The notes: generated by a model from the letters alone, not told the origin. A DNA stretch of 64,000 nt from Leucocoprinus leucothites (GCA_013368445.1 JAACJO010000001.1:1364001-1428000); one strand, 5' to 3'; positions 1 through 11,534 are shown, numbered from the stretch's first letter. Translations and numbers: made by a program.

Positions 1-413
1 GACCTAGGGATGCGGGGACAGATGGTTTATAACATACTGATTCACATCATGTTTTTTTTTTCTGACACGACTGTGGTACAGTATGTGCCTGTAGTACCAT
101 TACCTAGTATTTTGATGTATCATAGTACTAAATGTATTAGAGATGCTGCGTAACGTCATCTGAAGGCTATCATTTCCTTACTCTTCCATCACCCCATTCC
201 AGAGATCCCATAACGCACTGTCAGACTTCGGACGGCAGAAGAGAATCTGAGAGAAGCGACGAATGCTCTACATTTGTCTACACCAAGTGACTCAATCGAC
301 GTCACAGATGGAACGCGCGGAAGCCTTGTGTGACAGTCTACATTGGCTCTTATACCGCCACACGATATTTGACATTACTACCTTCTCGTTCACGTCCCCC
401 TGGCAAATTAAGC
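1..413. other. Left-edge non-coding stretch, promoter side of the PUB gene
   Basis: No convincing coding exon or RNA gene is visible here. The frame of the following gene stays open back to about 330, but only through a GTG, so the ATG at 414 is taken as the start. The stretch probably holds the promoter and 5' UTR of that gene and perhaps the 3' UTR of a gene outside the window. Confidence 0.4.
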
Positions 414-1404
414 ATGTCTTCTTCCCCTCCCCAGTCCCCTGAGAACCGCTCAGTATCTACCAATGCCGCAGCGGCAGCAGCTCTGGCTCGAGCCCGACAA
501 GCACCTACACAAAAGCCCGCCGCACAGCTCGCAGCGGAACACGACCAGCGTCAGACTTTCCGTCGTCTGATTGACCCGGGAATTATTCGACCCAATTCAA
601 AGGAGCAGGCCATGTCTTCGCTTAAAGTAAACACTTCAGATCTCACTCGTTTGTGATCCATGAGTTGAACCTTGTTTATGGCTTTCGTTGGGGAACTTGT
701 AATCCAGACGTTATTGACCATTGCTGAAAACTTGCTCCGAGACCCGGAGAATCCCAAGTTCAAGCAGTTCAAGTCAACGAACAGCATCATCCAACGGGAA
801 TTGATGAACCCAAAAGGAGCGATTGAGTATGCAATAGAGGTAAGATCATTCTCCGTGATCTGCGAATATCACTTACCTGATACAAGATGGGCTTTCGACC
901 AGAGGTATGCAGCGCTTGAACACGAGAAATTGGGGAATTAAGAACTGATATACTTTGGTTTAGGTGAAGGATTTCCAACCATACTATACGTTCAATTCTC
1001 GCCACATGGGTGATCTTCAAGTTGGCGCCAAAATTCTTCGTGACCATATCGATCTAGAGACAGAAAAGGAAGAGCGAATTGTTAGGGCTAGAGCGAACGA
1101 GAAAGCAAACATCGCAGCTGCGGCAGAAAGAGTAAAAAAAATCACACGACCTTGGCTGTACTCAGACTGACTTCGTTCTTAGGTCAAATTGGCCTTCATG
1201 GATGACCGCAGGTCGAAGGAACTGAAGGATGAGATGGAGAGGCAACAGCGGATGGCACGCGCTGCAGCTCCATCAGATTCAACTTCACCTAGGGCCTCTA
1301 TTTCAACTGTACCTTCGACACTCTCGGGGTCGGTTGTGGTCGATGACGGCCAGGACAATGGCGAGCAGTCTCAGTTGGACAAGCCCCCTCCATATTCCCA
1401 TTAG
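414..1404 (+). CDS. PUB (PUG) domain protein
   Basis: Five exons: 414-626, 708-839, 887-904, 964-1131 and 1183-1404, giving 250 aa. Residues about 70-150 form a PUB/PUG domain, recognised from the pattern IAENLLRDPENPKFKQF followed by IIQRELMNPKGAIE and MGFRPEVKDFQ. PUB domains (known from peptide N-glycanase, UBXD1 and HOIP) bind the C-terminal tail of the AAA ATPase p97/Cdc48, so a Cdc48 cofactor role in ubiquitin-dependent turnover is inferred. The N-terminus is Ala/Ser-rich and a charged helical stretch (about 155-210) follows the domain. The tail is Ser/Pro-rich and ends in PPPYSH. No transglutaminase or UBX domain is present, so it is neither PNGase nor a typical UBX protein. Exon 3 is only 18 nt, yet it encodes MGFRPE, the core of the domain. 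The gene converges with the Tyr-Pro repeat gene. Confidence 0.82.
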
Positions 1405-1668
1405 CGCTTTCTCGTATTCTTGCTCCATCTTGGTTGCCGTCCAGACATAATGCACAAAGCTGTTTTAAATCTCCACTCTGAGTTCATGTTACAAACATGT
1501 TAACATTAACGTCAAATTAAGCTAACACAAAGTGCGATAAAAGGAACTGAGAACGAATTTTGCTAGCACAAGAAACAGTGTCAATATGCGAACCGTTAAT
1601 GCTCGTAACACAAGTCCTGATAAATATAATTAATAGATATCCCACTCTCTATGATCACATTCACAAGT

Positions 1669-4600
1669 TCACAAGTCATGTCGTCTTTGTACAATGAATG
1701 AATCTCGTATACGCGGTTTGATTGTCGGTGTTCGCCCTGCGTTTCCGGCTGATCTCGCCCTGTGAAGGCCCGACGAAGGAACAGAAGCCAAGGTTTCGTT
1801 AGAGTAAGCAGATGATTCCGCCGATCTTGGAACAGGCATCTGTCGCAGAGGCGATATCATTGACGCCCTGGTCCTCGAAGGTGATTGAGCTGGTGGCGGG
1901 TACCGGCGAGCCGTTGCAACTTCAGCTCTAAACCCAGCCATTTGTTCCATGACGCTCGGAGAACGAGGAATTCCATTGGCCAAAAGAGGGGGAGTAGGGA
2001 GTTGACGGCTTGGACTTGGTAGAGCAGGTGGAGTGACTGGTCTATGGAATGCAGGGCCGGTTGGAGATCGCGTTGCTGCGATGCGTCGTGGACTGTGACG
2101 ATTTGGAACACTGAGCGGCAGGAGCGGCAGGAGGTCGGCCTCAGGACGAATGGTCATGCCTGTACCACTGGGAGTGCGCACAGGATGATACTGAAAGACT
2201 TCTTGGTGAAGGTCATGATGAGACTTTCGGCTCGGTCTGTCGTGGAGTTGCCTTGCGGTTGAAACGTCGGTCCTCGCTTCGGGTAAAAGCATCATAGATG
2301 TGGGGATCGGAGGATAGATGTTCAAGTGTGGGTACACCGGTTTATCTTTTCAAGAAATTAGAGGTGGGGAACAGGGCAATGATACAAAGATAATCTTACA
2401 TATTTGGAAGTAGGGATAGTGAGAAATGGCAGTTCCCCATATCTCTGTGCCCTGCACGGCTTTGACTTGACCTGCAATTGATGGGTAGAGAGAGAAACAA
2501 GGATAAACCGGTGGGTCTGCGAACTGATGAGAAGTGATTATGAAACCAACGGGAGAGGACACACAGATTTCAAAGGTCGGGTATGATGATGCGAAGGGAA
2601 GGAGCACAGTTATTTCCCTGACTTCCGATACCGTTACCGCAGTTGTCATGGAAGGATACAGGTCGAAGGAGGGGTACACTGGCGGATAGGGGCGAATGAT
2701 GGGATCTATTGGAGCGTTAGATTGAACAGAGCATAGAAATTATGGACAAGCATACAGGCATCAGATTGTGAGATGATGATGGCCGTCTGGATGTTTCGCG
2801 TGGCCGAAGTTGTGCCATTTCCTGCTTTGGAGGGATATATACGAAAGTGGGGATAAACAGCGGGATCTGCGACAGTTTAAGCACATAGAACCGGAAAGCG
2901 GACGGGGGAAAGCTTACATAGGTCGAAAATGGGATACTGAGACTTGGACACGGTGAGTGACGAGAGATTCGCCGCCAACTTCTTGTCCGTTGAGAAGACA
3001 GGATATATATCAAAATTGGGGTACACAGCCGGATCTAGATTAATTGAGACCCCAGATCTTTATGAGGTATTTCCAAGTACTTACATATATTGAATTTAGG
3101 ATACTGAGCTGACAGTGTGACCTGAATCTGCTTGAGCACTGAGCCTGCCTTCTTCACCACTACCTCGGCCGCTTTCATGGGATAGATATCAAAGTTGGGG
3201 TAGACAGCGGGATCTAATCGCATGATGAATATCTATCAGAGCTGACAAGGCACGAGAGCGAATGCACTCACAAATAATAAGGTTGGGATATGAGCCGTGT
3301 GAAAGACCTGTGGCCTCAGCGGAAGGAGCTAATGACCATTCAATAATCTGTCGACGCTGTCAGGACATCAAGACATCTAACATACCAGGCAGGGGGAAAG
3401 AGATTGCCGGATACAAATCAAAGTAAGGATACACAGCAGGGTCTTCATATGAGTGTGAGCATGTGGGGGAGCTTATATCGTTTTGTGAGACTCACAGATA
3501 TCGAAAGAAGGGTATTGCGACGATGCAACGAAAATAGAAGCAAGACTTTCTTTCGGCTGCTGTATTTCTGGGTAAATTACGAGATTATGCGGATAGACCG
3601 GAGTATCTGGAGATTATGCTAAATGGTGGAATGCATGATAAGTTTGGAAAACCCCTTACATATTTGTAGAGAAGGGTAACGGGTGCCGAGAGTGACTTTG
3701 ATCGATATAGTGCTCTTGGTCTTCTGGTCCGTAGAAGTAGTTTTGGCAGGATATAGATCAAAGTAGGGATATACAGGCGGATCTAATTTCATACATACGA
3801 ATGAGTGAGCCTTAATCGAGTGGTATCTGAAATGTGCTCACAAATTGAGAGGAAAGGATATCTCGAAGCATGCTTGACTACTATTTCGGTGGAACTAGCT
3901 GCCACATTCTGAGCGTTGTAGTACGGCCAGACACAATGCCACGGCTGCATCTCAGATGATAGACTTGCTGCCACGGCTCTGCGAGTGTTGTAATATGGCC
4001 AGACAAAGTGCCATGGCTGTTCACCAGAGGCCAGTCTCACTGTTGCAAATCCAAGCTCTTGAGAAAGATCGAAGGACCGTTTCGCAACATCGGGGGTTTG
4101 AACATGGAACGGAGTGGTGGGTGTAGGTGGGTAGGAAAGTGGCGCACCCCAAGAGGTCGCAGTAGATGGCGTTACTGGGCGGCTGAATTCTCCTCGTTCA
4201 CCAAGATGGATAGAGTGAGCTCGAGGGATGTCGTAGTGCCAGCCAGATGAGGAAGTTGGAGACAATGGACCCCAGGAGGTCGCCGTGGCAGGTGTCATTG
4301 GAGGGCTGAAGATGGATCGGAATGCAAGGTCTAGTGAAGGGGGTCTGAAGTCGCTGAGAGGACTCGGAGGATAGGAAAGGGGTGCACCCCAGGATGTTGC
4401 TGTGGATGGAGTGGGAGGAGAATCGTCGAGCATTCGTCTAGCCATGTCTGGTGAAGGAAGGCGCTCCGAGGGTGAGCCGAGAGACATGAAATCTGAATCG
4501 CCAGGACCGACAGAAGAGACGGACCAGGTGAAGTCATCAAGGTTGAGCTCAATGCTAGCACTGGATGGAGTGTCTTCCCCGCAAGATACGTTATTAGGCA

Positions 4601-5736
4601 AGTTGAAGGGCTCAAGGCTGGTTTGCCCTCGTGCGGCTAGAGAGCTCGGCTTCGTGACAGCGCTGGCTCTCCAAGACTTTACTCGATTATCAAGCTGTTC
4701 CCTGGCCGAGTGTGGTTCCTCTTCCTGGACAATAGGCGACAGGGCTTTCGAGTTCGGGACCCCTTGATCTGGTGGCACAAGTGCCTGGGCAGACCCAGCC
4801 TTACTCTCTGTATGACTGGTAAGAATATCAAAGCGGTCAACGAGTGATAGCTTTCGGGGCACATGACGACTATGGCCGCCGTGTCGAGGTTGTACCTGGA
4901 GGTTTTCGAGCTGCTCGGAATCACGGAGATCCCCATCAATATCAATAGAGTCTCGGTGTTCAGTGGGCATAACTACTGAAGGTGCGCCCGACGGGATGTG
5001 CGAAAAAGGGCGCTCAACCCGGTCCCTCACCATAGTTGATAACCATGATGAATACCAGCGTGCGTGCTGAGAGTCGATATCAAACTCAATCCTTCCTCCA
5101 ATCGGGGGTCCACGGGGAAGGCTGGGCGATTCAAAGAGATGACTCCAGAGCATATGCCACGACTCATCGGATATGCGAGGTGTCATGACAACGCCGCTCT
5201 CGTTAACATGAAGATACAAGCAAAGTCCTGCTGTACTCGGGAAATTGAATTCCCTCGCAATGGCCGTGAGCTGGCCATACATCTAAAGCGCGAGTCAGTT
5301 TCACGTCGCAGGCCCTAGGCATGAAGCGCACCGTAGGAAACAAGGGCATGATTATTCCCTGAGAGAGTCTGTGTGAAGGACCAGACGCCAAGGTGTGTCC
5401 CAGTTGACCATGTTCATTGATGAGGCGCGGGGGAGGAATAACCACGACAAAGAACCGGTAGTTGCGATGAACAGATCTATTAGGTGTATCTCGGAAACCC
5501 GAATTTTGGTAGGAGATAGAAGGACGGCCAAGTCGTGATTGGAGAGTCGTATCGGCATGAATGAAAGGAATAGGTTCCTCGTTCCGGCCCTCTCGTTGCT
5601 CGCCACTCACTGGTGGGATTGCGGTCACGGTGGGGTAACCAGTGTCGGTCAGGAGTGTTTCGGGCGGGCTGATGGGTTCCTTTGGAAACACAAAGGGAGA
5701 TGGTTTATGGAACGGGGAGGCCGTCAAGCGGGACAT
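1669..5736 (-). CDS. Tyr-Pro repeat protein built from duplicated phase-1 exons (unrecognised function)
   Basis: Twelve exons: 5736-5332, 5282-3842, 3782-3660, 3606-3496, 3442-3386, 3328-3272, 3213-3085, 3034-2918, 2866-2756, 2705-2565, 2516-2400 and 2345-1669, giving 1161 aa. Residues about 120-200 hold a short conserved-looking block (QLTAIAREF, then TPRISDESW) of a kind I associate with uncharacterised fungal proteins. Residues about 200-590 are Ser/Pro-rich and disordered, with three TATSWG repeats and two WPYYN repeats. Residues 616-937 come from nine small exons, which together with exon 12 carry nine copies of VYP-x4-YP. Most of these exons also end in YPxFxI. The last 225 residues are Pro/Arg/Ser-rich. 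No signal peptide, membrane helix or catalytic motif is visible. A structural or scaffold role could be imagined but nothing proves it. The promoter is shared with CSN4. Exon calls are strong because every junction is phase consistent. Confidence 0.8.
2345..3842 (-). repeat. Array of phase-1 exons encoding YPxFxI / YPxVYPxFxIYP repeats
   Basis: The ten introns between the end of exon 2 and the start of exon 12 all interrupt a codon after its first base. At nine of the ten junctions the split codon begins with T supplied upstream; where AT or AC follows it becomes Tyr. Typical acceptor contexts read attag|atcc, cag|atcc or cag|accc and exons end in attt, atat or atct before the donor. Each full cassette (37-47 codons) starts with YPAVYP or YPPVYP, carries xFDLYP or a variant, then a variable acidic/Ser/Thr spacer, and ends in YPxFxI. 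One cassette has been split by an extra intron into two 57-nt exons (3442-3386 and 3328-3272). Another, 2866-2756, has lost the terminal YPxFxI. Confidence 0.85.
3905..4410 (-). repeat. Coding repeats: two QPWHxVWPYYN units and three TATSWG units
   Basis: Inside exon 2 of the Tyr-Pro gene, two near-identical units (about 3905-3946 and 3980-4020) encode QPWHxVWPYYN, a Trp variant of the VYPYFD motif found downstream. Further upstream, three units at about 4144, 4269 and 4383 encode TATSWG, two of them followed by APLSYPP and each preceded by a Pro/Ser/Thr run. They suggest older, intron-less rounds of the same internal duplication. Confidence 0.7.
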
Positions 5737-6242
5737 TTTGGGGGGAAGGAGGAGTGAAAGAGTGGCCGACTAGCAGCAAGTTGAGAGAGGGAGTGGGCTG
5801 TGTGGATCATCATTGATTTTTAAGGAGGACAGAGCAAGGACAGAGTATGAGTTTATAATTAGCATGATGGTTGCAGCGGCGTCGGCGTACCTTTTATGAA
5901 ACGTGAACTTAATGGCCGTGGCGAAGAGTAATTGCGCAGCTGACTGCCGAGTCGAGGACCAGCAGGACGAAGAATAAACGGCTCCGGAGCCAAAAAAAAA
6001 GGGGAGAGCGAAAGAAAAGAAGAGCTGGCATTCTATACCACGGTTGCCAGCGTATATCAGCAGCATTGACAACAAACTCTAACAACTGTAACTGTTCCAA
6101 GTGCATCACATTCGAAAGATGGCCATGATTTCATCATTCCGGATTCTGACATGCCAGAAAAGGAAGTTGCCGTCTGTTCACGTTCATCAGGCCCTGAGCG
6201 TCTACTAGTAGCTGCAGCAGAATATCATTCAAGCACTTGGCC
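5737..6242. promoter_or_regulatory. Divergent promoter between the Tyr-Pro gene and CSN4
   Basis: 506 nt separate the two start codons, which point away from each other. A purine-rich run sits at about 5991-6025, an A tract followed by G and GAAA repeats, equivalent to a pyrimidine tract on the minus strand. No clear TATA box was identified. No other coding sequence could be supported. Confidence 0.5.
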
Positions 6243-7811
6243 ATGGAAACCAAACTCACACAATACTCTGCTCTTGCACAAAAGGATAAAGGACCTGCTT
6301 TCATTTCTCTCATTCCAGAGATTCTCGCACAAACAGATCCTGCGATTATTTCCAAAGACGTCCACACTCTGGTAGACACTGCGATCAATCACGATAATGT
6401 CGGTCTTGTAGTCGGTAGACAGGTTCTCTCGGAACTTGTCAAGGCTCTAGGAGAAGGTACTATCAAAGACCATGACCTCAAAAAGCGCGTTGTAGAAGAT
6501 ACTCTTGCGACTGTGCAGCCTCGAACTGTCAGTTACGAAGAGCAGGTGTGTGCCACAGCAGCCCAATTTTTCACCTGCATGCTAAGGCTTGATAGGTCAA
6601 TGGTCTTAAATTTCAGCTTGCTGACCTACTCGAGATAGAGGAGGAATGGAGTGAAGCAGCGCGTGTGCTGATGAGTACATCCCTCGAGTCAGGGCAGAGG
6701 TGCGTCTGTCCATCCTTCGCCACAGAGTTGGATTTATCATATTTCAGGTCTGTATCAGATGCAGATAAATTGCGTGTCTACATACGAATCGTTCGGTTGC
6801 TCCTAGAAGACGAAGAATCCGTACAATCCGAGACATACTATAATCGCGCTGCCCTTCTTATCCACTCTGCAAGTGATCGTGAAACTACTCTCCAATTCAA
6901 GCTCTGTCAAGCCAGAATCAGCGACTACAGCCGTAAATTCTTGGAAGCTGCGAGTCGATATCACGAGCTCAGCTATGTCGGAGAGATCGATGAAGAAGAA
7001 CGACGCCATATGCTGTATGTTGAATCATTCATCCTGGGTTCTCATTCAAACGCATCTAATGTATTATAGCACCGCCGCCGTAACGTGTGCCGTTCTGGCA
7101 CCTGCAGGACCTAACCGATCCCGAGTCCTCGCATCCCTCTACCGCGATGAGCGATCCGCCGATCTACCTACTTATAATATCCTTTCCAAAATGTTCCTCG
7201 ATCACATTCTCCGACCAACTGAAATCAAGGAGTTTGAAAAAACTCTAAAGCCCCATCAACTCGCTAAAATTGCTATCTCATCCAACGATCGTCTAGCATC
7301 TGCAAGCAACGACGGTAGCTACACTGACGACAACGAGCCCGCTACGAGCACAAGAACTGGTCCTTCAACAGTACTCGATCGAGCCGTCATGGAACACAAT
7401 CTATTAGCCAGTTCAAAGATCTACAACAATATCACGTTCCGTGGGCTGGGTGCACTCCTTGACCTTACCCCAGGGGCAGCAGAGAACATGGCACGAAAGA
7501 TGATAGAACAGGGCCGCTTAAAAGGCACCATTGATCAAGTAGACAAACTCATTTGGTTTGAGAGCGAGCGTGAGGAAGACGACGCCCAAGGTAAAGCAGG
7601 AGGATTGGGCGAGGTCGAGGAGGCTGAGGACACTGGGGCGCCATTCACAAAGCGTTGGGATGCACAAATTAGACTGACGGCAGCTAATGTAAGCGATCTC
7701 AGTACAACTGCCGGTGTTATATTCACTCAGTGCCTTGAACCCACGCAGGCAGAGTCTATAGTACAACACCTCATAGAGAAAGGCCTTGTTCGGCTTGCAG
7801 CAGCAGCATAG
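6243..7811 (+). CDS. CSN4: COP9 signalosome subunit 4 (PCI domain)
   Basis: Four exons: 6243-6545, 6596-6699, 6748-7014 and 7070-7811, giving 471 aa, slightly longer than the family norm of about 400. Residues 1-280 are helical TPR-like repeats. The PCI/winged-helix region lies near residues 290-400 and is recognised by LDRAVMEHNLLASSKIYNNI and MARKMIEQGRLKGTIDQVD, both typical of CSN4. A Thr/Ser/Asp insertion at about 325-345 explains part of the extra length. CSN4 belongs to the COP9 signalosome, which removes Nedd8 from cullins and so cycles cullin-RING ubiquitin ligases; it cradles the catalytic CSN5-CSN6 pair. The start is the ATG in the context gccATGG. The gene converges with the Ctk1-type kinase, with 116 nt between stop codons. 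Confidence 0.93.
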
Positions 7812-7927
7812 AAGGACAGATCCATCTGGTCGTGTTTGTTGTAACATTACATTGTAAAATCCATATTTTAATGATAAAATGTGCACGATAATAAAAGTAC
7901 GAAAAACAGTTCGTGAAATGAGATGAT

Positions 7928-10900
7928 CTATGCACTGCCCTCGTTCTTTTTTCGTTTTTTGGCTCGTTCCCGTTTTGACTCAAGTTCGTGCCACTCGCCC
8001 TCGAGCGTCGCAAGACTGCAAGAGAGAGTAAATCCTCCGAAAAGTAGCGTGTGTGAGAAAGGTGAGGACATACCCTTTTGGTAACTGAGCGGCTGGGGCC
8101 TCTTGTGTGAAGTACGGGGCTTCCATCGCCTGCAGGGCATTTAAGCGCCTCAGTGGGTCATAAGCAAGTAGCTGTTCGGCAAGGTCAAGGGCCGCAGGAG
8201 ACATCCACCTAAGGAACATAATAAGGTTCGGGGTTCAATGCTCAGGAAATTATGAAACCCACTTTTGAAAAATGTCCCGGAAGCGATTGGGTATCTCATC
8301 ACGCGGCCTGGCTAATTCATACCATGGCAAGTCTGCAAGAGCGGGCCATCGTTCAATAGTTGGTGTGCCGAGAATCTTATGGATGACATCTAGCTGGTGA
8401 ATTTCGTCGTTACCCTGGAAAACCGGTTTTTTTGTGAACAATTCTAGCATAATGCAACTGGAATTATAAGGTCAATAATTATTCTAGATACCAGTATATA
8501 GCTTTGCGAGGAAACTTACCCAGCACTCCACATATCTACCTCAGGTCCATAGATGGTCGCACCGAACAGAAGCTCTGGTGGGCGATACCACAAAGTGATG
8601 ACACGATTTGTATAATCGGTTCGTCTCCGTTTCTGGTAGAAGCGTGCCAACCCGAAGTCAGCAAGTTTAAGTTCACCACGGTTGTTAATGAGAATATTAG
8701 ATCCTTTGATATCGCGATGGATCACGCCTTTGTGGTGGAGATAGGCCAGACCAGCAAGCATTTGATGACAGAGCGACTTCAAATGAGCAGCAGTAAATTC
8801 AAACTGGGTTTGTGACAGAATCCCCGTTAGGTCATGATGGTTGTACTCAAACACCATATAAACAGACCCTGTAGAATATCGCGTTGGTCAGCCTCGGAAT
8901 AATAGAAACATTTTTGTAGAACAGACCATTCGAGACAATCATCTCATATAACTGAACAACATTCTCATGTCGCAACGATTGCAGAAGTTTGATCTCCCGC
9001 ATAGCTGTAACAGGAAACCCATCCTTCTCCGTCTCCATTCGTATCCGTTTAAGTGCTACAAGAAGCCCAGATACGGAGTTGCGAGCCTTGTAAACTTTCC
9101 CAAATGTTCCTTCCCCAACCTGGGCCAGGATGTTATAAAAGGGCTTAGGTGGCTTGCCCAGCTTGTTTGACTTCACGGAGACTGGTGGCTCATCGAACGA
9201 TAAGACAGATGTCATGGATGATGACGACGGTGGCGGTGGTGGGAGTGGAGGGGCGGACAGTGGGGGAGGTGTGAATAATCGATATGTCGGGGAGGGCTCA
9301 GGCAGTGGTACAAATGATGCTGAGGCGTGTGAAGGTTTCTTGGGCTTTTCACTGAGCGTGGAGATTGAGGGAACTGGTGTCGAATCCTGATGTGCCATTC
9401 CACCTCCATCCCAATCAGTGGCTGAAGATTGGGAATATGAGGGCTGTTTCACTACGTGCTGACCATTTTGCGTGAGTTCAGCATGAGGAGCCGCCCGTTC
9501 TCGAGGAGGCCAGGATGCTTGTTCTTCAGACTGCTCTGGTGGAGGCCACACTCCTTTGCCTGTGGGAGTTTGAGTCAAGGGGGCCTGATAAACTTTTCGC
9601 TGTGGGACGACAGGAGAAGGCGACTGCTGCTGCTCAGCAACCAGTTGCTGTTCAGCATCATCTTCGTCGCCGGGGAAGAATTTGCGAAGAGATGAGCTCG
9701 GTGTGGGTTGAGCGCGGTTAGGCTTGGAGCCTGACGATTGCGCCCGGCTAAGTTTGGACGATATATTGACGCGTGTATGGGGTGTTTCAGGGGTAAGAGC
9801 ATCAGAAGAGGGGTAGTTGGAACGAGGAGGAGGAATTATAGAGGGTGGGGGCATGGAATCCTTGTAGCGCGAGTCAACCGTTGAGCTTTCGGGTGCCCAG
9901 TCCGCCTTTATTTTATGATATATCAGGTCTGTTCCAGTAGAAAAAGAAGTTAGACGTACATCGGCAATTTTATCAGACTTATTATGCAGGTGAAGTTTTC
10001 CGTTAGATTGCGTGGAGAATTGACGAGAATGACCACGTTGGTGGTTCCGAAGTCCATTATCAAGCTCCATCGGAGTGGAGGATTCTGAAGCAGGTAGTCG
10101 GTGAACTGGTCGAATTCTTCCATTTGGACTGTTACTCCGACTTGTGTGGCCTGATGTCACTGATGATACTGAGGAGACGCTTTTGCGGCGCGAGCGCTGG
10201 GGTTCGAGGCCATGATGGGGACTGGGCGACCTGGTTTGATCCTGGCGTGGTACCCCGCCCGGAGCATCCCTGTCGCTGGGTGTCTGGCTCCGTAGATGTT
10301 CAGGCTCACGGCGACGACGTTTGGGTGCGGGGGATCGTGACGGAGATCTGGAGTGGCCGCGAGAGGATAGCCGAGAATGGTAAGACTCCGCTGGCGAGCG
10401 TGAACGCGAACGGGAATGGTACTGCTTGTGCCGTTGGTGAGGACCTTGCTGCTGCTGCTGAGATTGGTGTGTCTTATTATGTTTCCGATTCTGGGTGTGA
10501 TAGTCGCGGCGAGTCCAGCTAAATTCACAGAAAAACATGAGTAAATCAAAAGCAGGAAAATTGCTGGGGAGGTCATACTTGTTCAAATTCGAGTCGTCAT
10601 TCCTCCAATCTCGACGTTGTTGTTTAGAATTATGATTTCGCTTCCCTTTAGAGTACTGTTGGTTCTTTTGCTGAGAATTACGATGACTGTGATTCTGGTT
10701 CTGGTTCCGGTGCTGTGAGCTGCCCTCGTTCCAGTGGGTCGACTGCCACGACGGTGCAGGTTCCCATGCCCTCTCCTCCAAAACCTGTGAATCGTCAACA
10801 GTTCTATCATCCCATCCATTGTCCCTGCGACGTGTGTCCCAGCCAGAGTCATTCTGGAAGCGCGGTTGTTGGCTATCCTTGTCCCTCCTTTGATCTCTAG

Positions 10901-11534
10901 ACCAACCCACGTCTTCACGGTCGTACTTTTCACCCTGCCGCACATGTCTCTCATCGTCACGAACATGAGAAGACGAAGCGCGAGCACTGCCCGTCGACCA
11001 GTCGTCGAAGTAGGAACTTCTACTGTCATACGCATCGCGGGATGCAGGAGCGCTCCACGCGGACGAGTCGTGATATGACGAGGGATGGTCATAGTGCTGA
11101 GGTGGCGGCCACTCGTCCCTCACATTAACATACGGTGGGTCACCCGCAGGGCGAGTTCCCCAGTCAGAATCCCGCCTCACGCCTGTGTCATAATCACCCT
11201 CTCGCCGATAAACATCCTCCTCCCTGTACCTGGTCGAATCAGAATACCATGGGTCCTCATCATGTCGACTACGGGAGTGCGAGCCTAGATCCCTGAAGCC
11301 ATCGTAATACTCTCTATTCGACGTTGAGGACGCTCTGCGGTCCTCTGAACGGTGAGAAGCACGGTGGGAGCGTGAGTATGAATCAGAGCCTTCATCTATA
11401 CGAGGGGGGCCATATTGCTCGTCGTCTTGAGGTTTGTTGCCCCGTGGTCGGCGGTTTTGTTTATGTTGAGAGCGCATGAGTGAGGTGTCAAGGCTAGATG
11501 GTGGTGGAGGAAAGAGTTGAAGCGATGGACACAT
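7928..11534 (-). CDS. CTK1: CDK12/Ctk1-type cyclin-dependent kinase (RNA polymerase II CTD kinase)
   Basis: Six exons: 11534-10579, 10518-8937, 8868-8520, 8457-8263, 8218-8074 and 8015-7928, giving 1104 aa. The first 770 residues are disordered: Arg/Ser/Asp-rich, with RS dipeptides and His/Gln runs, then Pro-rich. The kinase domain spans about 775-1070. It shows the glycine loop [16 protein letters not shown] (K805), the cyclin-contact helix PVTAMRE (a PITAIRE variant), [10 protein letters not shown] (D898), DFG (D914) and the T-loop [23 protein letters not shown] and the following insert match fungal Ctk1/Lsk1 and animal CDK12, which phosphorylate Ser2 of the polymerase II tail with cyclin K-like and Ctk3 partners. 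Bur1/CDK9 is the main alternative, but the long RS-rich N-terminus favours Ctk1. A second ATG at 11477 could be the true start. The 60-nt intron 10519-10578 is in frame and stop-free. Confidence 0.88.

Noticed and set aside
10583..11092. A 169-codon alternative frame in the first exon of the Ctk1-type kinase
   Set aside because: It shadows the Arg/Ser/Asp-rich coding sequence and does not join any other exon.
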